Shown: positions 1 to 8,142 of the stretch, piece by piece
How the letters are laid out: every line of letters starts with the position of its first letter
How positions within the stretch are numbered: position 1 is the first letter of the stretch
From: Kineococcus sp. NBC_00420
GTDB lineage: Bacteria; Actinomycetota; Actinomycetes; Actinomycetales; Kineococcaceae
Assembly (NCBI RefSeq): GCF_036021035.1
Contig: NZ_CP107930.1
Location: 744,001 to 808,000 of the forward strand
Direction: 5' to 3'
DNA: 64,000 bases
Notes under the pieces: model-generated
What the model was told of the DNA's origin: nothing
Seen by the model: the letters and a program-made list of their open reading frames with translations, nothing else
Databases searched by the model: none
Position numbers and translations under genes: made by a program

Positions 1-31
1 GGGACCAGAAGACCTGGACCAGGAGGACGCG

Positions 32-1012
32 GTGCACACGATCGGGGTCGACGTCGGCGGGACGAACATCGAGGTGGGGCTGGTCGGTGACGATCACGAG
101 GTCATCAGCCGCGCCAAGAAGAACACCCCCCAGGACGGTCCAGACGCCGTCCTGGACGTCGTCGCGGACCTCGTGCGCGAACTGCTCGAGAACGCCGGCG
201 AGTCCGCGGAGGAGTCCGGGGAGGACCAGACGCCGGCGGCAGTGGGTCTGGGCATTCCGGGTGTCGTACACCAGGGACAGGCGCTGACGGTTCCCAACCT
301 GCCGAATTGGGACGGACCCGTCGACCTCGTTTCCGGTCTGACGCAGCGGACGGGATTGCCCGTGGCGCTCGGCAACGACGCCAACGTCGGCCTCCTGGGG
401 GAATGGCTCGCCGGTGCGGCCCAAGGCGCCGAGAACGTGCTGGGGGTGTGGCTGGGAACCAGTGTCGGTGGCGGCCTGATCCTTCAAGGCCGCCCCTTCC
501 ACGGGGCCCGCGGCGGCGCCGGGGAGATCGGGCACATCGTCGTCCGCGAGGGCGGGGCGTTGTGCAGCTGCGGTCGACGCGGCTGTGTGGAGGCCTACGC
601 AGGACGACGGTCCATGACCAGCGCCGTGCGGTCCATGATCGAAGCCGGACGCACGAGCGTGCTCGAAGAGCTGCGCGTCGAACACGACAAGAGCTCGATG
701 ACCTCAGGGGTCTGGCGTGACGCCCTCGAAGCCGATGACGAGCTGGCGATCGAGGTCTTCGCCACCGCGGTGGACACCGTCGGTGTCGGCATCGGCGCCG
801 TCCTCAACGTCCTCGACGTCGACCTCGTCGTCATCGGTGGTGGCCTGGCCGAGAAGCTCGGCAGTGACCTCGCCGACCGCATCGAGACCTCCACCCGGCC
901 CTGGGTCATGCGCCCCAGCCCCGACCTGCAGTTCCGCGTCGCCGAGCTCGGTGACGACTCCGGCGTGGTCGGCGCCGCCGCGCTGGCCCGTGCCCTCGTC
1001 ATCGCCGGTTGA
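32..1012 (+). CDS. ROK family sugar kinase (glucokinase-like)
   Basis: A 326-residue cytoplasmic kinase that probably phosphorylates glucose or a related sugar with ATP or polyphosphate. Visible features are the N-terminal phosphate-binding motif [11 protein letters not shown] (residues 7-17), the catalytic GNDAN (Asp116) and EIGH. The zinc-binding signature CSCGRRGC (Cys178, 180, 185) is typical of ROK proteins. Length fits single-domain ROK kinases. No N-terminal helix-turn-helix is present, so it is an enzyme and not a ROK repressor. The GTG start is supported by AGGAGGA at 21-27. Substrate cannot be told from sequence. Confidence 0.93.
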   Translation: MHTIGVDVGGTNIEVGLVGDDHEVISRAKKNTPQDGPDAVLDVVADLVRELLENAGESAEESGEDQTPAAVGLGIPGVVHQGQALTVPNLPNWDGPVDLVSGLTQRTGLPVALGNDANVGLLGEWLAGAAQGAENVLGVWLGTSVGGGLILQGRPFHGARGGAGEIGHIVVREGGALCSCGRRGCVEAYAGRRSMTSAVRSMIEAGRTSVLEELRVEHDKSSMTSGVWRDALEADDELAIEVFATAVDTVGVGIGAVLNVLDVDLVVIGGGLAEKLGSDLADRIETSTRPWVMRPSPDLQFRVAELGDDSGVVGAAALARALVIAG

Positions 1013-1115
1013 GGGCAGCGATCGTGAAGCAGGGACCCGTCCGCCGACACCACGACGCGCGTCGAACGCACCGAACGCGTCGCCCCGGACAGCCCACCAC
1101 GATCACCCGTCACGC

Positions 1116-2466
1116 ATGAGCGGTAGTCCTCCCCCGCCGACCCCGGCCACGCCGCCCCCTGCCGCGCCGCGCGGCGGCACAGCCCTGTTCAGCCGTGGGT
1201 CCTGGCTGGAGACCCAGCGCATCACCACGGTACTGCGCAAGGAGACCGTCGGTGGGGCCCTGCTGCTGCTGGGTACCGTGATCGCGCTGGTCTGGGCGAA
1301 CTCGCCCTGGTCTGCGGCCTACGCGGGGCTGCGCGACACCGTCGTGGGACCCCACGCACTGCACCTGGACCTGTCCCTGGGGCAGTGGGCCGCCGACGGG
1401 CTGCTGGCGATCTTCTTCTTCATCGCCGGGCTGGAGCTCAAACGCGAGTTCGTCGCCGGTGACCTGCGCGAGGTCCGTCGCGCCCTGGTCCCCGTGACCG
1501 CCGCCGTCGGGGGCATGGCCGTGCCCGCGCTGCTGTACGCCCTGATCAACCTCTCCACCGGGAACGGGGCGCTGCAGGGGTGGGCGATCCCCACCGCCAC
1601 CGACATCGCCTTCGCCGTCGCGGTCCTGGCGGTGATCAGCACCCACCTGCCCACCGCACTGCGCACGTTCCTGCTGACCCTGGCCGTGGATGACCTGCTG
1701 GCCATCACCATCATCGCGATCTCCTACACCAGTGGTCTCGCCCTGCTGCCCCTCCTCGGATCCCTCGCGACCATCGCCGCATTCGGGGTGCTGGTGCAGA
1801 GACGCATCCGCTCCTGGTGGCTGCTCATCCCCCTGGCGGTGCTGGCGTGGGCGCTGATGCACGCCTCCGGCATCCACGCCACCGTCGCCGGGGTCCTGCT
1901 CGGCTTCACCGTCCCCGTCATCCGCTCCCGCGCCGCCGGCGGGCCCGAGGCCGGACCGGGGATGGCCGAGCACTTCGAGCACGTCTGGCTGCCGTTGCCC
2001 GCTGGTGTCGCCGTCCCCGTGTTCGCGTTTCTTCTCCGCCGGGGTCGCCGTGGGCGGCCTCAGTGGACTGGTGACCTCGCTGCAGGACCGCGTCGCGCTG
2101 GGCATCGTGGTGGCCCTGGTGGCCGGGAAGTCGGTGGGCATCCTCGGCGCGACCGCGCTGGTGTCCCGCTTCACCCGCGCCCGCCTGGACGAGAGCCTGT
2201 CGTGGTGGGACGCACTGGGCGCCGCCCTGCTCGGTGGAATCGGCTTCACCGTGTCCCTGCTCATCGGTGAGCTCGCCTTCGGCAGTGACAGCCTGCGTGA
2301 CGAGCACGTCAAGGTCGGCGTCCTCACCGGCTCCCTGCTCGCCGCCCTCCTGGCCGCCGTCGTGCTGCGGGTGCGCAACCGCACCTACCGCCGCCTGCAG
2401 CAGGAAGAACAGCGCGACGACGACGGCGACGGCATCCCCGACGTCTACCAACACGGGCGGAGCTAG
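1116..2466 (+). pseudogene. nhaA: NhaA-type Na+/H+ antiporter, interrupted by a +1 frameshift
   Basis: An NhaA antiporter would expel Na+ in exchange for protons across the inner membrane. The first frame (ATG 1116) carries the NhaA hallmarks [11 protein letters not shown] and LAVDDLLAI, including the paired aspartates. It derails at TTT 2028-2030. The next frame continues with [10 protein letters not shown], the GKS motif and the last helices, to TAG 2464-2466. One extra T in GCGTTTCTTC accounts for the break. No slippery heptamer is evident, so this is a real mutation or a sequencing error. The tail ends with [12 protein letters not shown], an acidic calcium-loop-like stretch unusual for NhaA. 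Without the frameshift the protein would be about 450 residues. Confidence 0.85.
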
Positions 2467-2477
2467 AGGCGAGGCGC

Positions 2478-2621
2478 ATGTTCTTCGATGACGTGAACGG
2501 TCTGCTGCGGGTACTGCTGGTCGGCGCTGCGGCCTACCTGTGGCTGATCCTCGTGCTGCGCTTCAGCGGTGAGCGGACCCTGGCCGAGCTCAACGCCTTC
2601 GACGCAGGAGGCACACAGTGA
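2478..2621 (+). pseudogene. N-terminal fragment of a DUF421 (YetF-like) membrane protein
   Basis: This 47-codon frame begins MFFDDVNGLLRVLLVGAA and continues through RFSGERTLAELNAFD. That matches the start of DUF421/YetF proteins: first membrane helix, then SGKRTL..LNAFD. It then ends in GGTQ and a stop, where the family continues with VVTVALGSTL and more than 100 further residues. No continuation is visible in any frame downstream. I infer a truncated remnant left by a deletion. It starts 11 bases after the nhaA stop. Confidence 0.6.
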
Positions 2622-2678
2622 GCAGAACGACACCTTGCCGTCAGTGATCGGTCTCCTCCGTGGCGGGGAGGGCTCAGC

Positions 2679-2945
2679 TCACTCTGCGGGTGGGACTGGA
2701 CTGGACGCTGGTGCCACCGTGGCTCCACGGCCCCGTGTCCTGTCCAGACGAGCCCCCTGCCGGCGCACTCCACGGGGATTGCCGGCGATCAGCGGCAGCA
2801 GCCAGTGCGCTGAACGATCGGCATCGACCAGGACAGCCCGGGCCAGCAAGCTCAACGGAACGGCCAGCAGTGCACCGATGGCGCCCAGCACGAACCCCCA
2901 GAAGACCACCGACAAGAACGTCAACCCGACCACGACGATGACCAA
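2679..2945 (-). pseudogene. C-terminal fragment of an AI-2E family transporter-like protein
   Basis: The minus strand encodes a hydrophobic stretch, VVFWGFVLGAIGALLAVPLS, followed by LVDADRSAHWLLPLI. This resembles the last membrane segment and tail of actinobacterial AI-2E family (YhhQ/TqsA-like) permeases (FWGWLLGPxGALLAVPLxLL...LVDAD...RW). An in-frame stop lies about 24 bases upstream of the listed start. The N-terminal ~300 residues are absent, because the antiporter gene at 2972 occupies that side. The likely origin is a truncated gene; function is doubtful. The family call is from remembered motifs, not a search. Confidence 0.45.
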
Positions 2946-2971
2946 GACCAGCAGCAGGACGGAATGACCTC

Positions 2972-4552
2972 ATGAGCGACATCCTGGCGCTGGGACTCCT
3001 GGTCCTCGGCGTCATCGTGCTGACCCCCGCCGCGGACCGCTGGGGAGTTCCCCAACCGGTAATGCTCACCATCTACGGCCTCGCCCTCGGCCTCATCCCC
3101 CATGTACCCATCCCTCGGCTCTCCCCCGACCTGATCCTTCCGTTGGTCCTTCCTCCCCTGTTGTTCGCCGCGACCCAGAACACCTCCATCCGGGAACTGC
3201 GTGGCGCGATCCGCCCGGTCCTCGGGCTGGCCGTCGGGCTGACGCTGCTCACCGCCGCGCTCGTGGCCGTCGTCGCGCACGCCCTGGGCCTGCCGTGGGC
3301 GATCGCGGCTGTCCTCGGGGCGGTCGTGGCCCCACCTGACCCGGTCGCGGCCACCGCGGTCGCCGGTCGACTGCACCTGCCGGCCCGGCTGGTGACCCTG
3401 CTCGAGGGTGAGGGGCAGTTCAACGACGCGACCGCGCTGGTCGTCTACCAGTTGTCGGTGATGGCCGTCGTCGCCGGCGGCGTGAGTGCCGGGGAGATCG
3501 GTCTGAGCCTCCTCGTCGCGGTGGTGGGTGGGCTGGGCATCGGCATCGTCGGTGGCTGGCTGACCCGCTGGGCGCTGGGCCACCTGCACGACGCCGCGAC
3601 CGAGACGACCGTGACCGTCGCGGTCCCCTTCGCCGTGTACCTGCTGGCCGACCACCTCGGCGCCTCCGGCGTCCTCGCCGTCCTGGGGACGGGGCTGTTC
3701 CTGCGGGCCCGCACCGCGGGACAGGTGACCTCCGGCGGGTGGCTGCTGGGTAAGTCCGTGTGGCGCTTCGTCGACTTCCTGGTCAGCGGACTCGTCTTCG
3801 CCTTCCTCGGACTGGAACTGACCACCGTCCTGCGTTCGTCGACGGAGCTGAACGACGCGAGCACCTGGGGCCTGACGGCAGCGGTCATCGCCGTCCTGGT
3901 CCTGTTGCGCACCGCGGCGATGTTCACCGCCTCGGCCCTCGCCGGTCGACGGGCCCGCCGCCGCAACGAGGGAACCCCGGCGGGACACCGCGAAGCGGCC
4001 GTGACGGCGTGGGCCGGGATGCGTGGGGTCGTGACCGTGGCCACGGCTCTGGCGCTGCCAGCCACGATCGAGAACGGTGACGACTTCCCCTCCCGGCAGG
4101 TTGTCGTGGTCGTCGCGCTGGTCGTGGTCATCGTGACCCTCGTCCTGCAGGGGCTGACGTTGGCGCCGCTGATCCGCCGTCTCGGCGTCGCTGATGATGC
4201 CGACACCGGAACCGACGTCCGTCGACTGCACCACCTCGCCGCGGAGGCTGCCCTGCACCGACTCCGCGAAGACGACACCGACACCGACACCGACACCCCC
4301 GAGGCTGTCGTCCAGGCCGTGCTGCGCCAGTACGAGAATCGATTGGACTACCGCCGCAGCGTCACCGATCTCGTCGAGGGTGACCTCGGCGGTGACAGCG
4401 CGGGAGACCACCTGCGCCGGCTGCTCGCCACCGCCAGCGAGGCCGAACGTGACGCGGTGCAGCGGGCCCGTCGTCAGGGCCAGGTCAGCGCGGAAGCCGC
4501 CGAAGTCGTCCTCTTCGACATCGAGTCCCGGTCGTTGCGCTATGAAACGTGA
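2972..4552 (+). CDS. CPA1-family Na+/H+ antiporter (NhaP-like)
   Basis: A 526-residue inner-membrane cation/proton exchanger. About 12 hydrophobic segments span residues 1-400. The ion-binding signatures APPDPVAATAV and EGQFNDATALVVY, typical of CPA1 exchangers, are intact. The cytosolic tail after about residue 405 is charged and helical and contains an acidic run of DT dipeptides encoded by a hexanucleotide repeat. ATG 2972 follows GCAGGACGGA. The stop overlaps the next gene by 11 bases, suggesting co-translation. It probably takes part in Na+/pH homeostasis, and could cover for the broken NhaA upstream. Confidence 0.92.
   Translation: MSDILALGLLVLGVIVLTPAADRWGVPQPVMLTIYGLALGLIPHVPIPRLSPDLILPLVLPPLLFAATQNTSIRELRGAIRPVLGLAVGLTLLTAALVAVVAHALGLPWAIAAVLGAVVAPPDPVAATAVAGRLHLPARLVTLLEGEGQFNDATALVVYQLSVMAVVAGGVSAGEIGLSLLVAVVGGLGIGIVGGWLTRWALGHLHDAATETTVTVAVPFAVYLLADHLGASGVLAVLGTGLFLRARTAGQVTSGGWLLGKSVWRFVDFLVSGLVFAFLGLELTTVLRSSTELNDASTWGLTAAVIAVLVLLRTAAMFTASALAGRRARRRNEGTPAGHREAAVTAWAGMRGVVTVATALALPATIENGDDFPSRQVVVVVALVVVIVTLVLQGLTLAPLIRRLGVADDADTGTDVRRLHHLAAEAALHRLREDDTDTDTDTPEAVVQAVLRQYENRLDYRRSVTDLVEGDLGGDSAGDHLRRLLATASEAERDAVQRARRQGQVSAEAAEVVLFDIESRSLRYET
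4274..4297 (+). repeat. (GACACC)4 microsatellite inside the antiporter gene
   Basis: Four perfect GACACC units encode alternating Asp-Thr in the antiporter's cytosolic tail. The unit is six bases, so copy-number change would keep the frame and only alter the length of the acidic linker. Confidence 0.9.
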
Positions 4553-5027
4553 CCCGGGAGCCGGGTGGGGGTCTGCCGCTGACTGGTTGCGCCACCGGCC
4601 CCTTCGGGAAGTCCTCGAGCAACTCGGAGAACCCGGAGAACCCGGAGAACAGGCGGACCGCCGGCGGCGGCAACTGCTCGCCGCGGAACTGGTTGCTCGT
4701 GCGAGCTGGGGTGTCGTTCTCCTGATCGCACCTCACCGGGTGCTGGGACTCACCGCTGGGAAGCCGGTCAGCGAGGACGGTGCCGCGCTCGTCGTCGCGC
4801 GGATCCTCGGTGCCCGCCACCTGCTGCAGGCGGCGGGAGGTGCCCTGGTGCCCGGGCGGACGGAACGTCGACTGGCCGCGGCCGTCGACGGCGTCCACGC
4901 GATCGCCTGCCTCGCGCTGGCGGTGCGCGCACCGCGCTACGCCCGCGGTGCCCTGGTGGACGCCATCCTCGCCACGACCTGGTGCGTGCTGAGTCTGCGA
5001 ACCGTTCGCACCCACAGTAGTTCCTGA
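4542..5027 (+). CDS. Hypothetical small membrane protein, coupled to the antiporter
   Basis: A 161-residue protein of no family I recognise. The N-terminal ~50 residues are polar and contain a GEPGEPGE run from a 9-bp tandem repeat. The rest has short hydrophobic stretches (ASWGVVLLIAPHRVLGL, then ILGARHLLQAAGGAL, AVDGVHAIACLALAVR and ILATTWCVLSL) suggesting three or four membrane helices. The ATG lies inside the end of the antiporter gene (11-bp overlap) with no clear ribosome site, which suggests translational coupling. An accessory role to the exchanger is inference from position only. Confidence 0.65.
   Translation: MKRDPGAGWGSAADWLRHRPLREVLEQLGEPGEPGEQADRRRRQLLAAELVARASWGVVLLIAPHRVLGLTAGKPVSEDGAALVVARILGARHLLQAAGGALVPGRTERRLAAAVDGVHAIACLALAVRAPRYARGALVDAILATTWCVLSLRTVRTHSSS
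4625..4651 (+). repeat. 9-bp tandem repeat encoding Gly-Glu-Pro
   Basis: Three nearly perfect copies of CGGAGAACC (the last copy differs at its end) sit in the 5' third of the hypothetical gene. They encode a short GEP repeat and keep frame. Confidence 0.85.
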
Positions 5028-5063
5028 CCTCTCACCCGACCCCTAAGCCGAAGGAGATGCCTC

Positions 5064-6941
5064 GTGGCCCGCATCGAGGACTACGGACTCATCGGAGACC
5101 TGCAGACCGCCGCCCTCGTCGGCCGCGACGGCTCCATCGACTGGTTGTGCCTACCCCGCTTCGACTCCGCCGCCTGCTTCGCGGCCCTGCTCGGCGACGA
5201 AGAGGCCGGGCGGTGGCGCATCGCCCCGGTCGGTGCCGGAAACTGCACCCGCCGCCGCTACCGCGACGACACGCTGATCCTGGAATCGGAGTGGGAGAGC
5301 GCCGAGGGCACCGTCCGGGTCATCGACTTCATGCCCCCGCGCGGGCGCGAAGCCGACCTGGTGCGCATCGTCGAGGGCGTGAGCGGCAGTGTCGAGGTGG
5401 AGGCCGACCTGCGGCTGCGGATGGACTACGGCAGCGTCGTCCCCTGGGTCCGTTCCCTCGACGGCGGGATGCGCGCGGTCGCCGGCCCGGACGCGGTCCA
5501 CCTGCACACCCCGGTGCACCTGCACGGCGAGGGCATGGCCACCGTCGCCCGGTTCCAGGTGGGCGCCGGGGACCGGGTCCCGTTCGTCCTGACCTACGCC
5601 CCGTCCTGGCTGGAACACCCTGAGCCGGTCGACGCCGAACGGGCCCTGTCGTCCACCGCGGACTTCTGGCGGGACTGGATGCAGCGCTACACCTTCCAGC
5701 CCACGACACTGCAGGATGAACCGGAGACCGCCGCCCGCTGGGACGCCGCGACGCGACGCTCACTCATCCTGCTGAAAGCCCTCACCTACGCACCCACCGG
5801 CGGAATCGTCGCCGCCGCGACGACGTCTTTGCCCGAACAACTCGGCGGCTCACGCAACTGGGACTACCGCTTCACCTGGCTGCGCGATGCCACCTTCACC
5901 CTGCAGGCGCTGCTCGGAACGGGTTTCGTAGAGGAGGCGAAAGCCTGGCGGGAGTGGTTGTTGCGCGCTGTCGCCGGCGACCCCGCACAGCTGCAGATCA
6001 TGTACGGCCTCGACGGCACCCGCCGGCTCCAGGAAGCAGAACTGCCCTGGCTGCCCGGCTACGAAGGCTCAGGACCTGTGCGCATCGGCAACGCCGCAGC
6101 CGATCAGTTGCAGCTCGACGTCTGGGGCGAGGTCCTCGACGGCCTGCACCTCTCACGCAGTGCCGGGATCGCCCCCGATGAGGCGTCCTGGGACCTGCAA
6201 AGGGCACTGCTGGACCACCTCGAAGGTCACTGGCAGGACCCCGACAACGGCTTGTGGGAAGTTCGTGGCCCCCGCCGGCACTTCGTGCACTCCAAGGTGC
6301 TCGCCTGGGTCGGACTGGATCGAGCCGTCCAGGGCGTCGAACGGTTCGGGTTGCAGGGACCGGTGGATCGCTGGCGCCGAACCCGCGCGGCCATCCACGC
6401 CGAAGTCTGCGAACGCGGCTACGACCCCGACCGTGCGACGTTCACGCAGTCCTACGGTTCCACCGGCCTCGATGCCGCCACCCTTCTCATCGGTGAGGTG
6501 GGGTTCCTGCCCTGGGAGGATCAACGGGTCATCGGCACCGTCGAGGCCGTCCAGCGTGAGCTGGACCGCGACGGGTTCCTGCTGCGCTACGCCACCAGCG
6601 CCGACGGCGGCGACGGTCTTGCCGGGGAAGAGGGCGCGTTCCTGGCCTGCACGTTCTGGCTGACCGACGCCCTGCACGGCATCGGGCGCCGCACCCAGGC
6701 CCGGGAGACGTTCGAGCGCCTCCTGCTGCTGCGCAACGACGTCGGCCTGCTGAGTGAGGAGTACGACCCGGCCACCGGGCGGCACCTGGGGAACACCCCG
6801 CAGGCCTTCAGCCTCGTCGGCCTGGTCAACGCCGCCCGCCACCTCGGCGGCAGCCACCCCGCCGACCTGAGCCGGAGCCATGGCAGTGGTAGTGACCGCG
6901 GTGGGGCTGGCAGCGCTGAACGCGGCCCGACCGACCGCTGA
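5064..6941 (+). CDS. Glycoside hydrolase family 15 protein (glucoamylase/trehalase-like)
   Basis: A 625-residue cytoplasmic GH15 enzyme that likely hydrolyses alpha-glucosidic bonds; actinobacterial relatives include trehalases. The N-terminal trehalase-like domain begins with IEDYGLIGDLQTAALVGRDG and SIDWLCLPRFDS. The catalytic (alpha/alpha)6 domain shows NWDYRFTWLRDATFTLQAL, QLDVWGE (candidate general acid region) and GEEGAFLACTFWL (candidate second glutamate). GTG 5064 has AAGGAG at 5051-5056. There is no signal peptide. It is transcribed with the antiporter pair only by proximity. A hairpin follows the stop. Exact substrate is uncertain. Confidence 0.93.
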   Translation: MARIEDYGLIGDLQTAALVGRDGSIDWLCLPRFDSAACFAALLGDEEAGRWRIAPVGAGNCTRRRYRDDTLILESEWESAEGTVRVIDFMPPRGREADLVRIVEGVSGSVEVEADLRLRMDYGSVVPWVRSLDGGMRAVAGPDAVHLHTPVHLHGEGMATVARFQVGAGDRVPFVLTYAPSWLEHPEPVDAERALSSTADFWRDWMQRYTFQPTTLQDEPETAARWDAATRRSLILLKALTYAPTGGIVAAATTSLPEQLGGSRNWDYRFTWLRDATFTLQALLGTGFVEEAKAWREWLLRAVAGDPAQLQIMYGLDGTRRLQEAELPWLPGYEGSGPVRIGNAAADQLQLDVWGEVLDGLHLSRSAGIAPDEASWDLQRALLDHLEGHWQDPDNGLWEVRGPRRHFVHSKVLAWVGLDRAVQGVERFGLQGPVDRWRRTRAAIHAEVCERGYDPDRATFTQSYGSTGLDAATLLIGEVGFLPWEDQRVIGTVEAVQRELDRDGFLLRYATSADGGDGLAGEEGAFLACTFWLTDALHGIGRRTQARETFERLLLLRNDVGLLSEEYDPATGRHLGNTPQAFSLVGLVNAARHLGGSHPADLSRSHGSGSDRGGAGSAERGPTDR

Positions 6942-6960
6942 GGACCGGCTCGACGCGGTC

Positions 6961-6992
6961 TCCCACGGGAACGCCAGCAGGCTGCCGTGGGA
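6961..6992. terminator. Hairpin between convergent genes, probable bidirectional terminator
   Basis: TCCCACGG (6961-6968) pairs perfectly with CCGTGGGA (6985-6992) around a 16-base loop that has a small inner stem. It lies between the convergent GH15 and MscS genes. A second odd palindrome, GTTCTGG-T-CCAGAAC, lies at 7023-7037. Neither has a T tract, as is usual in high-GC actinobacteria. Confidence 0.5.
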
Positions 6993-7050
6993 CCCCTCTC
7001 CCGCCCCGGGACAGCTGTCTCAGTTCTGGTCCAGAACAGCGACGCTCGGG

Positions 7051-8142
7051 CTATGAGCGGCCGGGAGGCGTCGTCGCAGGACCTCGATCGGGATCGTCGA
7101 CCTCGGCCGAGCTGGGCTGAGTCGGGCTGGACTGGGCTGAGCCAGGGGTGAACGTCACCTCCACCGGCGGGAGTCCGACGACGTCGTAGGTGGCGGAGGC
7201 GATGCCGATACCGGCCTCGTCCAGACCCCCGAGGACCTGACGGGTGATGGCGTCCTTGACCTCCCGGACCCCGCGGTGGTGCACCAGGAACCGCAGCGAG
7301 AGTTCCAGCCAGTTGTCGGTGATGCGCCAGTACACCGCCGGCGCGAGCGCCGCGTCGGCCATGGCGTAGCGGGTGCGCATCCGCGCCAGGGCCCGCTCAG
7401 CGTCGGGATCGTCAACGACAGCGTGGGTGCGGGCCGCGTCCAGCAGGATGGATTCGGCGCGGTGGCGGTCGGCGTCGTAGGAGACCGGCAGGGCGATCTC
7501 CTCCCACAGGTAGGGGAAGTCGCGGGTGTAGTTGTAGACCGGCTCCTCGAAGATCACCGCGTTGGTGACGGTGACCACCCGCCCGGTGTACTGGCGCGAG
7601 TGGACCCAGGTGGCCGGGTCAGCCCCGGCCACGGCCGGGGGCTGGCCCATCTCCATGATCGTGGTCTTGAGGAACCCCAGGCGCACGACGTCACCGCGCA
7701 CCCCGCCGAGCACGATGCGATCCCCGACCCCGAAGGTGTCCCCGCGCAGGATCACCGCGTAGGCAGCCAGGGAGAGGATCACCTGCTGCAGGGCGAAGGC
7801 CAGACCCGCGCTGATCAGGCCGACCCCGGTGGACACGTCGGTCTCGGGAGTGATCCAGATCGAGACCACACCCAGGACCAGGACGACCGCGGTGATGACC
7901 TGCAGGCCCTGGCGGGCCCAGAAGCGGCGGGGATCGGCGACCTGCCCCCCGAGCATGCGGCGCAGCACCGCTCGAGCCGCGGCCTGCAAGGCGACGACGA
8001 CGACGATCAGCGCCAGGGTGAACAGCACCTTCACCCCGGTGGTGGCACTGACCCCGACCAGCGTGACTCCGAGGATCCGCACCGCACCGGAGGGATCCAC
8101 TCCCGTCTCGGTCGCAGTGCTCGCGACCAGTTCGGCGTTCAC
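7051..8142 (-). CDS. MscS-family mechanosensitive ion channel
   Basis: A 363-residue inner-membrane channel. Hydrophobic segments lie at roughly 20-65, 85-105 and 110-140. The last, GLISAGLAFALQQVILSLAA, is the Gly/Ala-rich pore helix. The beta domain then follows (GDTFGVGDRIVLGGVRGDVV), and an alpha/beta C-terminal domain. It should open under hypo-osmotic tension to release solutes. The GTG start overlaps the stop of the upstream DUF2254 gene by 4 bases (GTGA), so the two are translationally coupled. The C-terminal ~30 residues are polar and low-complexity. Confidence 0.9.
   Translation of the reverse strand: MNAELVASTATETGVDPSGAVRILGVTLVGVSATTGVKVLFTLALIVVVVALQAAARAVLRRMLGGQVADPRRFWARQGLQVITAVVLVLGVVSIWITPETDVSTGVGLISAGLAFALQQVILSLAAYAVILRGDTFGVGDRIVLGGVRGDVVRLGFLKTTIMEMGQPPAVAGADPATWVHSRQYTGRVVTVTNAVIFEEPVYNYTRDFPYLWEEIALPVSYDADRHRAESILLDAARTHAVVDDPDAERALARMRTRYAMADAALAPAVYWRITDNWLELSLRFLVHHRGVREVKDAITRQVLGGLDEAGIGIASATYDVVGLPPVEVTFTPGSAQSSPTQPSSAEVDDPDRGPATTPPGRS

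Noticed and set aside
4625-4651. 9-bp repeats as iterons of an origin
   Set aside because: Three in-frame coding copies only, with no AT-rich region or DnaA boxes nearby.
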